DNA of 64,000 nucleotides from Rutidosis leptorrhynchoides (lineage: Eukaryota; Streptophyta; Magnoliopsida; Asterales; Asteraceae), in contig NC_092339.1 of the NCBI RefSeq assembly GCF_046630445.1, positions 314,339,501-314,403,500 on the forward strand. The letters run 5' to 3'. The number at the start of each line of letters is the position of its first letter. Position 1 is the stretch's first letter. Of this stretch, positions 39,135 to 55,359 are shown piece after piece. Both the position numbers and the translations under genes were made by a program. The notes under the pieces were generated by a model that saw only the letters and a program-made list of their open reading frames with translations, was not told where the DNA came from and ran no database searches.

Positions 39135-39818
39135 TTCTTTTCAAGAAACAGAGCCTTCTCCTTTGTTTGAATCAAGAACAAGAAGAAGGCCCTAATTTCT
39201 TCAAGAAACTTTAAGGGGTTTCTATTTATTCCAAGATTTTGAATTCCCACATAAAAGATGGATTTATATATATATAGAAATAGAAATTGTTTAGAGTTTG
39301 GTTGGTTTGTTGAAAGATGAAAAATTTTGTTCCACAAATTTGGAAAAATTTGGAATTCACAACGAATTACAGAAGGCAGGTTTCTGTTCGCCCTTTTATT
39401 TTGATACAGTTTTGTACATAAAAAAAGGGTCCACCAAGGCTAGTGTGGATTAGTGCCACGTGGCATAGAAATAAACGTTAATATTAAAAATTCTGTGGAT
39501 CCCACCTTCTTAGATGAATCAGGATTGAGATACTATTTGGTAATTGAAATGGAAAAAATTTCTATTTTTATTTTGGAAGAGGAGAAATGGACATTATTTT
39601 TGTTATATCCACCAAAAAACTTTTATTCATCGAAAACTTCTACGATATAAGTTTCTAATGCATAATCATAATTAATCACAACTTCATATATGATTTTTAG
39701 AAGTTGTTATAGTTTCAGGATGAACTTTTTGAGTTCGATGATGCGAGTGAAAGACGGTTTGTCTTGGGAAACTTTCGGCGATACATGATGGATTTTCGGA
39801 GATGGTGTTTTGTTACGG

Positions 39819-39851
<33 letters not shown>

Positions 39852-40344
39852 GAATAATCGGAATGCATCTAGGAAATTGAGAGTGGAAGTTATCTAGGAG
39901 TAAACTTTCGGCGGTTGAATAATCAACGGAATGCATCTTTGGAAATTGAGAGTGGAAGTTATCTAGGAAGTTTACTCTACTTGCAGTTTTTGAAAGGGGA
40001 TGACCAAGGCTTTGGGCGGATATTCCATGGTATGTGGAATATGCGGGCGGGTTTTAGCTTCTCTCACTGAGGAAATTGGTTGTCGAAGGGTGTCAGATAA
40101 AACACGTTTGACTAGTGCTCAGGTTTTGGTTAATTGATTGTTCAACAAAGGGAGCGGTTTCTTTTGGGTGATCAATTAAGAATTTTTGGGTGATTGAGGG
40201 AATGGATAATCTTGTAAGTCCCGAAACTTGAGCTTTCTGGATATTGTTGAGGGTGTCGAGAACTCGATGTGAGTTTGGCAACCGACGGAAGTATCAGGCT
40301 AGTGGGAGTTAGATGACTAGTGGGAGCTATGGAAATGGTTGTGT
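39135..40344. other. Upstream of the lipase gene; poly-G tract and local duplication
   Basis: The left part should hold the lipase 5' untranslated region and promoter; a TATATATATA block lies at about 39266-39276. A run of 30 G sits at 39820-39849. Next to it a ~65-bp segment starting GGTTGAATAATC is present twice (about 39849-39912 and 39913-39977). The rest to 40344 reads like decayed coding sequence that I cannot identify. Confidence 0.45.
39820..39849 (+). repeat. Homopolymer run of 30 G
   Basis: An uninterrupted poly-G/poly-C tract. Such runs are rare in plant DNA and are prone to slippage and assembly error; the true length is uncertain. Confidence 0.9.
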
Positions 40345-40349
40345 GACGA

Positions 40350-42429
40350 TGTAAGACCCAAGTTTGGATTGTACATAGTGTATATATTTTATTTGCTGGC
40401 GGCAATGCTTTTCAGTTTTAAGCCGCGGCGCGGCCTGGAGGCCAGCGGCGCGGCTAGGCTCTGACGGAAATCTCTACTTTTTATTTAATTATATGAAGGG
40501 CAATCTGGTATTTTTGCTTGGTGGACGACTTTAAGGCCCTAGATCAGTTTTGGTGAGCCTCATTACTCCACTTTCATCTACCTTATCTCTTTCCACTTAA
40601 TTTCTAGAGAGAGAGAAAATTCTAGAGTGAGAGAGATCCAATAAAGGAATAAGGAGGTTGAATCGGGTCTTAGTCCAAGTTTTAAAGTTGTTCCTTGTGT
40701 CTCTAGCTACACTTTGATAGTCTCGGTAAGTTCTAACTCTATATTTTGAGTTTCAATTGGTTAATGGCTAGGGTTTTGGGTTATTAGAGACTTGTATGAC
40801 CCATTTGGGAGTAAAATGGGTGAATTTGGGTTATGTTGATGTAAGAAAAACCCTAATGGTAATAATCTAGGGTTTGGTCTTGTAAAATGAGATTTGTAAG
40901 TATTAATTGAGTTGTTAGGCATTAACACACTTGTTTAATGTCGAAAGAATTGTAAATGGGTCATGTTTGACTAAAGTTGTAAGAGTAAGTGTTAAAATGG
41001 GCCAAATAGGTAAGGTTGACCTAGTTTGGGTAAAATGGGTATGAGAAGACCCAAAATGGTGTTAGTTGATGATGTTGGACTATAATCATTAGCTTATGGT
41101 GATTTATAGCGGGTCTTGGCCATTTATGGGCGGTTTTGGGTGTAAGTGAGTCATTTAATGCTTTTGGGTCATTATATGCTCAAGGGTGAGTATTGTGGTT
41201 AATTCCACTAGTTGTGTGTTTGAATGTGTACTTGTGCACTAGGTACTTTGCTCGAAGCGTACAGAAGCATTAAATCACCACCGACGTGTTAAGGTGAGTG
41301 GAATAATTATATGCGTGCATATATGATGTATTTATATGTGTAGTATGAGTTGTGAAGTGTCGACGTGTTAAGACACCACTACTCACGTGGCGAGTGAAGT
41401 GTCGACGTGTTAAGACACCACTCGGGAGTGAAGCATCGACGTGTTAAGATGCCACTCCGAGAAATGTAGCAAGTGAAGTGTCGATGTGTTAAGAAACCAC
41501 TCGGGGTGAAGTGTCGACGTGTTAAGACACCACCCGGGGTGAAGTATCGACGTGTTAAGATACCACCCGTGGGGTTAGTGTACGACGTGTTAAGTGCACT
41601 AACGGTTGTTATGAACGCCAATGGGAAATTAAAGTACCATTCCTTGTACGATTGGTTAACCATGGTTGTGAGTTGTATTGTAGCATATTATATTGTACGA
41701 GTTGTATGCTTTGCTACGCTAGCTTATGTGGTCGAAGGTTTGGTATTATACTTGTGATAGTATGATTGTTTATATTGCTAGCATGTATGCGGTAAATGTG
41801 TAAGTGTTTGCAAGTAAGTAGATTGTATATGTAATCGTATAATTATTGCATTCATTAAGCGTTAGCTTACCCTCTCGTTGTTCACCATTTTAGGCTCTGG
41901 CGTGGATAAGGGCAAAGGTATTCAGTTGGATTAGTGACTCTCGGGAATTATAGCTTTTGGAAGTTCGACCAAGATATGGGTAGTTTAACCCCAAACACCA
42001 TGCTCTAAGTGTCGTTTGGAAGTTAAACTTTTTGGTGGTCGAAACTAATATTTTGAATTGTAACGAGCAATAATGCTCGGTAGTCAAATATTTTATTGGG
42101 AGTCTTAAAACATGTAAACTTTGCTTATTGATATGGCACGAAGCCTTTTAAAACGTTGGATCTTGTATTAGCGAGAAAATTGGCACTTGTGTAAATTTTG
42201 TTAGTTGAAATCTGCATCAGACACAAGCCGCGCCGCGGCCCTCAGGGGCGCGCCGCGGGTTAACAAAGGAAATGGAGGTCGAGGGTTTTCATGTTCCTGA
42301 CTTCCTAAAACTGTATCAAGCCGCGCCGCGGCTGGTCAGACCGCTCCGCGAGCTAAGTCTGACAGGCAAGCTTGACTTATATAAAAAAATATATATATTT
42401 TCGTGTCAATTTCGGGTTGGGTTGTTACA
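40350..42429 (+). mobile_element. Solo LTR with hairpin array
   Basis: It starts TGTAAGACCC, ends GGGTTGTTACA, and has GACGA on both sides (40345-40349 and 42430-42434), so it is a solo LTR of about 2.08 kb. CG-rich motifs of the GCCGCGCCGCGG type occur near the left end (about 40421-40457) and again near the right end (about 42226-42260 and 42319-42350). A tandem array of stem-loops with an invariant loop lies at 41279-41604. It is most likely Ty3/Gypsy from the TGTAA...TTACA ends and the 5-bp duplication. Confidence 0.88.
41279..41604 (+). repeat. Tandem array of eight stem-loops with invariant GACGTGTTAA loop
   Basis: Eight units carry the loop GACGTGTTAA (one has GATGTGTTAA), starting at about 41283, 41362, 41404, 41438, 41483, 41515, 41549 and 41584. 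The flanking stems differ but stay paired: GTGTC/GACAC, GCATC/GATGC, GTATC/GATAC, and GTTAGTG.AC/GT.CACTAAC. Many have an outer stem after an AA bulge (CGAGTG/CACTCG, GGAGTG/CACTCC, GGGTG/CACCC). One unit has a single mismatch and one has a G-T pair. This is a repeat kept at the level of structure. Confidence 0.8.
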
Positions 42430-42434
42430 GACGA

Positions 42435-42933
42435 GATTCTCCAATTTTCGCAGGATTAATGCATTGATTTCGGGTAACACTGGGGACTCGATTACTTGTT
42501 TATATCCTCCAATTGCAAAGGAATTAACAAATGACCGGGTGGTACGAACCAGATTCTTCTCAGGTAGCCCCTCTTTATTTTCTTACTCTTACAGTATGAG
42601 CGTGCTTGAGGATTAGAAGATGTGTTCGTGAAATTCATAGCTATGAGGATGGGTCAATGTACCAGCGTAAAAGCGAAAAGTTCAAATGTGTAGATTTCGA
42701 AGTTATGACTGCGTTCTCATTGGAGCCTTGATGAAGAGTCTGCGAGGGCGTCTGTTAGATTTTCTTATTGATGGAAAGGAAAATCAGAGATAAATGTACA
42801 TTTTGTGCAGGGTGATCATTGACATGTTAGTGGCAGGATTGGACGTGTCTAGAGCGATGAGTGAGGTAATGTGGTCTCCTGTTAAAATCATGTATTGAAG
42901 TCTCGCACTCAATGGTGTCCTTGGTGTCGAGAG
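42435..42933. other. Unidentified sequence right of the solo LTR
   Basis: It continues the target sequence of the solo LTR (joined to 40344 before insertion). It looks like decayed coding or transcribed DNA, with no intact frame and no motif I recognise. Confidence 0.35.
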
Positions 42934-44606
42934 TGTAGTGACCCGAACTTTTTCATGTTTATATATATATTAAATGAAATTGTTATTTACATGATCAAGT
43001 GTTTCCAACATGTTAAGCAATCAAACTTGTTAAGACTTGATTAATTGAAATAGGTTTCATATAGACAATTGACCACCCAAGTTGACCGGTGATTCACGAA
43101 CGTTAAAACTTATAAAAACTATATGATGACATATATATGGATATATATATATAGTTAACATGATATTATGATAAGTAAACATATCATTAAGTATATTAAC
43201 AATGAACTACATATGTAAAAAAAACAAGACTACTAACTTAATGATTTTGAAACGAGACATATATGTAACGATTATCGTGGTAACGACATTTAATGCATAT
43301 ATATCATATTAAGAGATATTCATACATCATAATATCATGATAATATAATAATTTAAAATCTCATTTGATATTATAAACATTGGGTTAACAACATTTAACA
43401 AGATCGTTAACCTAAAGGTTTCAAAACAACACTTACATGTAACGACTAACGATGACTTAACGACTCAGTTAAAATGTATATACATGTAGTGTTTTAATAT
43501 GTATTCATACACTTTTGAAAGACTTCAAGACACTTATCAAAATACTTCTACTTATAGAAAATGCTTACAATTACATCCTCGTTCAGTTTCATCAACAATT
43601 CTACTCGTATGCACCCGTATTCGTACTCGTACAATACACAGCTTTTAGATGTATGTACTATTGGTATATACACTCCAATGATCAGCTCTTAGCAGCCCAT
43701 GTGAGTCACCTAACACATGTGGGAACCATCATTTGGCAACTAGCATGAAATATCTCATAAAATTACAAAAATATGAGTAATCATTCATGACTTATTTACA
43801 TGAAAACAAAATTACATATCCTTTATATCTAATCCATACACCAACGACCAAAAACACCTACAAACACTTTCATTCTTCAATTTTATTCATCTAATTGATC
43901 TCTCTCAAGTTCTATCTTCTAGTTCTAAGTGTTCTTCATAAATTCTACAAGTTCTAGTTTCATAAAATCAAGAATACTTTCAAGTTTGCTAGCTTACTTC
44001 CAATCTTGTAGAGTGATCATCCAACCTCAAGAAATCTTTCTTATTTACAATAAGATATCTTTCTAATACAAGGTAAGACTCATATTCAAACTTTGATTCA
44101 ATTTCTATAACTATAACAATCTTATTTCGAGTGAAAATCTTACTTGAACTTGTTTTCGTGTCATGATTCTACTTCAAGAACTTTCAAGCCATCCAAGATC
44201 CTTTGAAGCTAGATCCATTTGTCTCTTTTCCAGTAGGTTTATCCACAAAACTTGAGATAGTAATGATGTTCATAACATCATTCGATTCATACATATAAAG
44301 CTATCTTATTCGAAGGTTTAAACTTGAAATCACTAGAACATAGTTTAGTTAATTCTAAACTTGTTCGCAAACAAAAGTTAACCCTTCTAACTTGACTTTT
44401 AAAATCAACTAAACACATGTTCTATATCTATATGATATGCTAACTTAATGATTTAAAACCTGGAAACACGAAAAACACCGTAAAACTGGATGTTTTGGGT
44501 TTGATAATTAAAAACTATGATAAACTTTGATTTAAAAGTTGTTCTTCTGGGAAAATAATTATTCTTATGAACATGAAACTATATCCAAAAATCATGGTTA
44601 AAATGG
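42934..44606 (+). mobile_element. Partial Gypsy-type LTR
   Basis: It starts TGTAGTGACCCGAAC, a common opening of Ty3/Gypsy LTRs here. A run of CGTAT/CGTAC motifs (43604-43632) precedes a TATA-like GGTATATACAC (about 43663). The right end is lost where sequence of another element begins near 44607. Family placement rests on the LTR opening only. Confidence 0.55.
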
Positions 44607-46382
44607 TTAAAGCGGATCCTAATTCCCTTGATTACCGGAGAGTCAAATCTTATTAAGAAGATTTTCTTCAAATCCCTTGAAATCTGGGAATCAATCATAT
44701 CTACGTCAAATGATAAGATGAATCTACACTTACTCATTTCACTCTTCTATGTTAGCTTCATTCGTACTCTTCATATAAATGGATTGTTTATTCAAATTAT
44801 TCGCTGATGATAAAACTCTAATTTTCAGCCCGTATGCATCATGAAAACATACTTATTATCATTCACGACCTTTCCACTCAAATTTCGGGACGAAATTTCT
44901 TTAACGGGTAGGTACTGTGACAACCCGGAAATTTCCAACCAAATTTAAACTTTAATCTTTATATGTTTTCGACACGATAAGCAATATTTGTTAAGTTAAA
45001 TTTCAAGAATTTTAAACTATGTTCATACATTCATTCAACCTCGACCAAGTTCCAACGATTCACGAACCATTAAACGAATATGATTATATATGTATATGTG
45101 TATATATATTATAACTTGAAACGTAAACAAAATATTAGATTAAATACTTTATATGATTGTATCTGCTTTAAAATGTTTATCAATGGAATTAGAAGATAAG
45201 ATCAAATGATTGAATTATCAGATATATTAAATTATGATTACAAGTCTCTGTTGAAAGGCCCACGTTGATTTGAGAAATCTTTCCATTTTAACAATATTCG
45301 GAAAATGGTAAAGTGATTTATAAATAAGAACAAATTGTCAATCATTGAGAACTAGACAAAGGATAGTAGAAGATTGAATCTCATAAAGACTCGATTGATC
45401 TATTTAGTTTCAAACGTACAAAAACATTTTCAGTTTAAAAAGAAATTTATTATTAAAACGTATATAACTTTTATAAATATCTACAACCACTTTTGACAAC
45501 TCATTACTTAACTAGTATGATAAAGATAACGATATTTATATTTTATTTTATTAAATATATATAACGATTTAAATTAATATTATATATATTTATACGCGTA
45601 TTATACGTACATAGTTTTATACTTTTACTATACTTAAACTTTACCTTTACTTTATTTTTACTTTACTTTAACTTTAATAATTCACTTTAATAATTCATAC
45701 TTTAATAATTAACTTTAATAATTAAGAGCTTCCGCTGTCGCATATTTGATAGATCTATTGGGCCTAACGAACCCCATCCAAAGTACCGGATGCTTTAGTA
45801 CTTCGAATTCGTTTTTATCATGTCCGAAGGATTTCCCGGAATGATAGGGGATATTCTTATATGCATCTTGTTAATGTCGGTTACCAGGTGTTCACCATAT
45901 GAATGAATTTTATCTCTATGTATGGGATGTATATTGAAATATGAAATGTTGTGGTCTATTATTATGATTTGATAATATATAGGTTAAACCTATAACTCAC
46001 CAACATTTTTGTTGACGTTTTAAGCATGTTTATTCTCAGGTGATTATTAAGAGCTTCCGCTGTCGCATACTTAAATAAGGACGAGATTTGGAGTCCATGC
46101 TTGTATGATATTGTGTAAAAACTGCATTCAAGAAACTTATTTCATTGTAACATATTTGTATTGTAAACCATTATGTAATGGTCGTGTGTAAACAGGATAT
46201 TTTAGATTATCATTATTTGATAATCTACGTAAAGCTTTTTAAACCTTTATTGATGAAATAAAGGTTATGGTTTGTTTTAAAATGAATGCAGTCTTTGAAA
46301 AACGTCTTATATAGAGGTCAAAACCTCGCAACGAAATCAATTAATATGGAACGTTTTTAATCAATAAGAACGGGGCATTTCA
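44607..46382 (+). mobile_element. 3' end and LTR of a Gypsy family (lone copy)
   Basis: Positions 44607-44915 match the 3' interior end of the element at 56039-56347 almost base for base, including the polypurine-type ACGGGTAGGTAC. The LTR follows (44916-46382), from TGTGACAACCCGG to GGGGCATTTCA. It is about 1.47 kb, much shorter than the 3.7-kb LTR at 47421 because the middle is not present. It appears closer to the LTR at 56348 than to that at 47421 by the few differences I could compare. Confidence 0.75.
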
Positions 46383-46672
46383 GAAAGACTCCTTCCCTCG
46401 TAGTATCTCAATGTGGAAATGTGGCGGAATTTGAGTAGTTTATCCGGTGACATCAAAGGGAGTTATAGTAAGATAATGGGGAATTGTTATGGGTGTATTC
46501 AAACACTGTTGACAGTTGAGGCAGTTTTAATTTTCGATTTCGACTAGGTATGTTGCATAAGTGTGCGTGTCCCAAGTCCTCTTCGCGGTATACACGGGGT
46601 TCCTTGACGAAGTTGGAATGAGGATCAGTGTAGGGTTTATTCAAAGTCTCTAAGTGAGAGATTGTTAAGATA
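46383..46672. other. Short unassigned stretch before the copia LTR
   Basis: About 290 bp of target-like DNA between two retroelement pieces. No gene or repeat is recognised. Confidence 0.35.
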
Positions 46673-47162
46673 TGTAGACGTTGAAAAAACGCAAATAAAA
46701 AAGGAAAAAGGTCGTTAGAAAGCTCGTGGATCGTGAGCATAAGATCATGGGGTGCGAAGATTGAAGTTTTGGTGTCTGAAACCTCTCGCAGGTCGGGAGG
46801 CAAGGCTCGCAGGTCGTGATGCCTAATTTACATGGCTCACGGATCGCAAGACGTCTCTCGCGGACCACAAGACTCTCTTGCGCAGAAAGTCGATTTTATT
46901 AGTCTTCGTATTACGTTTACTCCTATAAATTGTAACCCTAGTGTCCTGTAACATTGTGAACGCAAATAATAGAAGAAAATCTCTAGTTTGTCCCCGTGGG
47001 CTAAACCCTTATTCATGCTTGGAGTTTGGATATAACCAAGTTAAATCCTGATGTCGTTTACGTTTTATTTATCATTTATGCCTTAGTTTATTGGTGTGTT
47101 GTTCGTGAGTTTTGTGATTGCGGTAAATCACATGTGTTGTTTAGCGCTCACAAATCCTAACA
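46673..47162 (+). mobile_element. Copia-type solo LTR
   Basis: It starts TGTTAAGATATGT and ends ACAAATCCTAACA, an imperfect inverted pair typical of copia LTRs. Four degenerate CTCGCAGGTCG-type motifs (46785-46871) precede a TATA box TCCTATAAATTG (46921-46932). The downstream half matches the minus-strand LTR at 34106-34721. No target duplication is evident (GAGAT on the left, ATTTC on the right), so one edge may have been lost. Confidence 0.65.
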
Positions 47163-48170
47163 ATTTCCTTTTTACTTTAGGAACCACCAGATCATCTTTG
47201 TGGAAGAATGATTATACCTTGATCCGATATGCTTTCCAAGATATGAAAACGAACGGCACCTACGCAACATTAAAACACATGCATATCTTTGCAATCATGA
47301 AGAAGATTTATTATTGTCACACATATCCGTCTTTGAGGGATTCATTTTTAACCTCGACATTTGATGGAACAATTCAAGTATATGTCAGATTCATTGAAGC
47401 AGGATGAAGGACGTGCCATATGTGACAACCCGGAAATTTCCAACCAAATTTAAACTTTAATCTTTATATGTTTCTGACACGATAAGCAATATTTGTTAAG
47501 TTAAATTTCAAGAATTTTAAACTATGTTCATACATTCATTCAACCTCGACCAAGTTCCAACGATTCACGAACCATTAAACGAATATGATTATATATGTAT
47601 ATGTGTATATATATTATAACTTGAAACGTAAACAAAATATTAGATTAAATACTTTATATGATTGTATCTGTTTCAAAATGTTTATCAATGGAATTAGAAG
47701 ATAAGATCAAATGATTGAATTATCAGATATATTAAATTATGATTACAAGTCTCTGTTGAAAGGCCCACGTTGATTTGAGAAATCTTTCCATTTTAACAAT
47801 ATTCGGAAAATGGTAAAGTGATTTATAAATAAGAACAAATTGTCAATCATTGAGAACTAGACAAAGGATAGTGGAAGATTGAATCTCATAAAGACTCGAT
47901 TGATCTATTTAGTTTCAAACGTACAAAAACATTTTCAGTTTAAAAAGAAATTTATTATTAAAACGTATATAACTTTTATAAATATCTACAACCACTTTTG
48001 ACAACTCATTACTTAACTAGTATGATAAAGATAACGATATTTATATTTTATTTTATTAAATATATATAACGATTTAAATTAATATTATATATATTTATAC
48101 GCGTATTATACGTACATAGTTTTATACTTTTACTATACTTAAACTTTACCTTTACTTTATTTTTACTTTA

Positions 48171-48355
48171 CTTTAACTTTAATAATTCACTTTAATAATT
48201 TATACTTTAATAATTAACTTTAATAATTCATACTTTAATAATTCACTTTAATAATTCATACTTTAATAATTCACTTAAATAATTCATACTTTAATAATTC
48301 ACTTTAATAATTCACTTTAATAATTCATACTTTAATAATTCACTTTAATAATTCA
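48171..48355 (+). repeat. VNTR of ACTTTAATAATTC units upstream of the LTR TATA box
   Basis: About 13 copies of a 13-15-bp unit end right before the TATA box. The same array is about 55 bp in the copy at 45671-45725 and about 170 bp at 57101-57269, so it varies in length between copies of the family. Confidence 0.85.
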
Positions 48356-49130
48356 AAAATTTATTATAAATAGAATTCAATAGGTTTCATTATTTCATAG
48401 AAACTTGAAAATATTTTTCTCTAAATTCTCTCAATCGATTTACATATATATATTTACTCCGTATTATTTCAAGATATTATTAGTATACATAAAATATTAC
48501 GACGGAGTGCTGTCCGAGTGATTTCGAAATTGTTTTTCGAGTGGGATAGGATTAAGGAAATTATGGGTTATAGCTATGGAGGTGATTGAGTATGGTTCAT
48601 GGGTATGCTCATGAGGTCAATATAGTGTTTATCATTTCCGTTGCATCTACGTACCTTTCCTGCAATATTGAATCTCAATATTGATACGTGAGTACTCATA
48701 ATTTAACTTTTACATACTAATAGTGTATCCCTGACTAGTGCTCGAGTATTTAGGATTATGCATGCTTGTACTTTTGATATTGCCCTTAGACAGGTTAGGT
48801 TGAATCTTGAATTAGTTACACTTGCGGTTGAGATAAGGTATAAGATATGCATGTCCTTGGAAAGCTAGCGAAAAATTAAGAACTTTTCCTTTAGATATCG
48901 AATAGTTTCGATGAACGGATTAGAAGTTATAATCAATTGAATTTTCGATATTTTTATTAAAAATGATTATTATTATCGTCGTTTTTATCGTCGTTCTAGT
49001 TTTATCTTATTATTATCATTATTATTATCTTTATCAATAAAAGGGATTTATCATTAAAAATTGTTATTTTTTTTATTATTACTATCGTTATTATCGTTAA
49101 AGTTATAATTAGTATTATTATTATTATCCA

Positions 49131-49231
<101 letters not shown>

Positions 49232-51493
49232 CATTATTAATATATATATCATTATTTAAAAATGGTTATTGTTATTGTTATTATTATTATTACTATATTA
49301 TCATTAAGATAATTATTAGTATTATCGTTAATAATGTTATAGTGACTATCATTATTAATATTAGTGTAATTAAAACAAATATTTGTAACACCTAATTATT
49401 TTGATTACTATTATTATCATTATTATGAACACGATATAAAAGACGATTAAAAGCTATTAAATGAAACGATTAGGAAATAATGAGTAAGAGTATCATGATG
49501 AAATTAAAATATTATAAGATATTGATTTAGATAAAATTATCATTCTTATTATTTTTATCATTACTATTATTATTAAAAGTATCGTTAGTATTAAAACTAT
49601 CATTTTAACAAAAATTATCATTTTAATAGAAATGTCATTGTTACTATAAAATATTATTATTATTATTATTATTTTAAATAGAATTATTATTTTAAAGATA
49701 ATATTAAAAATTATCGTAAATATTAAAGTTATCATAATTAGAATTATCGTTTTATCATAATGTCATCTTAGTAATTATAAATATTGATATTTTTATAATA
49801 ATAATTATTATTACAAAATAATACAACTTTTACTTACTATCATTATAGATATTATTTTATCAAATAAATATGTGATACAAACATATTTTACTACGTGTAA
49901 TAACTTACTTTAATAATACCTATCATATTATCTTTATGATATTAAATAAACCCTATAAATTTTATTACTTAATATATATAAAAGTATATTTTATTATATA
50001 AATTTAATATAAAATTTTATTTATTAATAAATAAATTATGTTATTTACTCTAATAAATCTTTTAAAAATATTTAAAAATATAAAACAACGATATTTAAAC
50101 TATATATTAATCATGTATAGATTTTTGGAAATTATTTTGAGTCAAATTTACTTTTGTTGACTTTTGCATATTAGTCTCGAGCATTAGGATTGTGGTACAC
50201 TATGACTTGACCTAATTTGTTAGACAAATATTGACCAACACATAAATATATAATTAATTTAGGTTCGTGAATCCGAGGCCAACCTTGCACTTGTTCAATG
50301 ACGTTATATGTATTTTTACTACGAAATACAGTATGGTGAGTTTCATTTGCCTTTTTACCCTTTATATTTTTGGGACTGAGAATACATGCGCTTTTATAAA
50401 TGTTTGATGAAATAGACACAAATAATTGAAACTACATTCTATGGTTGAATTATCGAAATCGAATATGCACCTTTTTATTAAAGTCTGGTAATCTAAGAAT
50501 TAGGGAACAGACACCCTAATTGACGCGAATCCTAAAGATAGATCTATTGGGCCTGACAAACCCCATCCAAAGTACCGGATGCTTTAGTACTTCGAAATTT
50601 TTATCATGTCTGAAGGAGGATCCCGGAATGATAGGGGATATTCTTATATGTATCTAGTTAATGTCGATTACCAGGTGTTCACCATATGAATGATTATTTT
50701 TGTCTCTATGCATGGGACGTATATTTATGAGAACTGGAAATGAAATTCTTGTGGTCTATTAAAATGATGGAAATAAATGATTATGATAAACTAATGAACT
50801 CACCAACCTTTTGGTTGACACTTTAAAGCATGTTTATTCTCAGGTGTTAAAGAAATCTTCCGCTGTGCATTTGCTCTTTTTAAAGATATTACTTGGAGTC
50901 CTTCATAGTATATTTCGAAGAACGTTGCATTCGAGTCATTGAGTTCATCAAAGATTATTATTAAATCAATTTATAGTTGGATAGTGGATATTATGAAATG
51001 GTATGCATGCCTGTCAATTTTCGATGTAAAGAAAGTTTGTCTTTTAAAAATGAATACAATGTTTGTAAAATGTATCATATAGAGGTCAAATACCTCGCAA
51101 TGTAATCAACTATTGTGAATCGTTTATAATGTATATGAACGGGTCCTTTCAGTTGGTATCAGAGCGGTGGTCTTAGCGAACCAGGTCTACATTAGTGTGT
51201 CTAACTGATAAGTCGATAGGATGCATTAGTGAGTTTGGACTTCGACCGTGTCTGCATGTCAAAAGTTTTGCTTATCATTTTGTGTCGAAAATTTACTACT
51301 TATCATCCTCAGGAAATTACCTGCTTATCATTTTTAGTCTAAGACACGTCTTACTGCATTGATTGCATGAATAGTGTATAGACAAAAATTCATATCTTAG
51401 CATATCTGCTAAATCATATCTTATCGTATCTGTTACTTTAAACTTTGCCTGACATATCCCGCAAAGTCCTCCGTAATCTACGAAATCTTTTGA

Positions 51494-51495
<2 letters not shown>

Positions 51496-51590
<95 letters not shown>
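51496..51590 (+). repeat. AT microsatellite (first)
   Basis: About 95 bp of (AT)n between the primer-binding site and the Gag-like frame of the large Gypsy-like element. Confidence 0.95.
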
Positions 51591-51592
<2 letters not shown>

Positions 51593-51668
51593 TATGTAAT
51601 TAGAATACCATCCGTTAGCCAAAATCATTTCATATCGGGAAAAAAAATCCTTTATCCAATCGTACGAA

Positions 51669-52103
51669 ATGGAATTCGTCATCAGTTCAAGTCACTCAGA
51701 TTCCGAAATGGAATCCCATTCAAGCTCCGAAAGCAGTGTGACCGGAATAGATCAACCAATCAGTCATCACCTATTCTGGATGAACTGGGGATGGGTTCGT
51801 AGCCTCCTCAATCATTGGAGACAAGAAGAAGGTGATCCCTTCCATCCACCACATTGCCCTCTTGACGAAGAACCTGAAGCACTTATCGGCGAACCTGTCC
51901 GAAACACCATGTTCTCGCTCATTTCCAGAGTATCTCGTCACGATTATATATTACATCAAATTTTAGATTTTATCTATCCACTCGTCCGAACCGACAATAA
52001 CCCCGGTGTAATAGAAGAAGTCAACGAGCTTCGCGCTCGGGTAGTGGCTTTGGAGAATATGGTGCAGAGATTACAAACACCAGCAGCAGCATCAGCAGCA
52101 TAA
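51669..52103 (+). mobile_element. Gag-like reading frame in the large Gypsy-like element
   Basis: A 144-residue open frame rich in Ser/Glu at the start (HSDSEMESHSSSESS), followed by WMNWGWVRSLLNHWRQEEGD and a heptad-like C-terminal part (EVNELRARVVALENMVQRL). It sits where Gag begins in Ty3/Gypsy elements, and I have the impression of similar N-termini in chromovirus Gag, but no zinc knuckle is present. The function is not established. Confidence 0.45.

Positions 52104-55359
<3,256 letters not shown>

Noticed and set aside
39715-39936. Minus-strand frame with a poly-proline stretch
   Set aside because: The proline run is the poly-G tract read backwards, and the rest has no recognisable domain.
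41279-41604. Regularly spaced repeats resembling a CRISPR array
   Set aside because: The repeated part is the loop, and the spacers pair with each other. The host is a plant and the array lies inside an LTR with its own target duplication.
46673-47162. Target duplication for the copia solo LTR
   Set aside because: GAGAT on the left does not match ATTTC on the right, so no duplication is claimed.
47096-47407. 103-residue frame at the right edge of the copia solo LTR
   Set aside because: It starts inside the LTR and crosses its edge into unassigned DNA, so it is unlikely to be a gene; the right part stays unidentified.
51317-51682. 121-residue minus-strand frame rich in Ile-Tyr
   Set aside because: It is the translation of an AT microsatellite; no domain lies outside the repeat.
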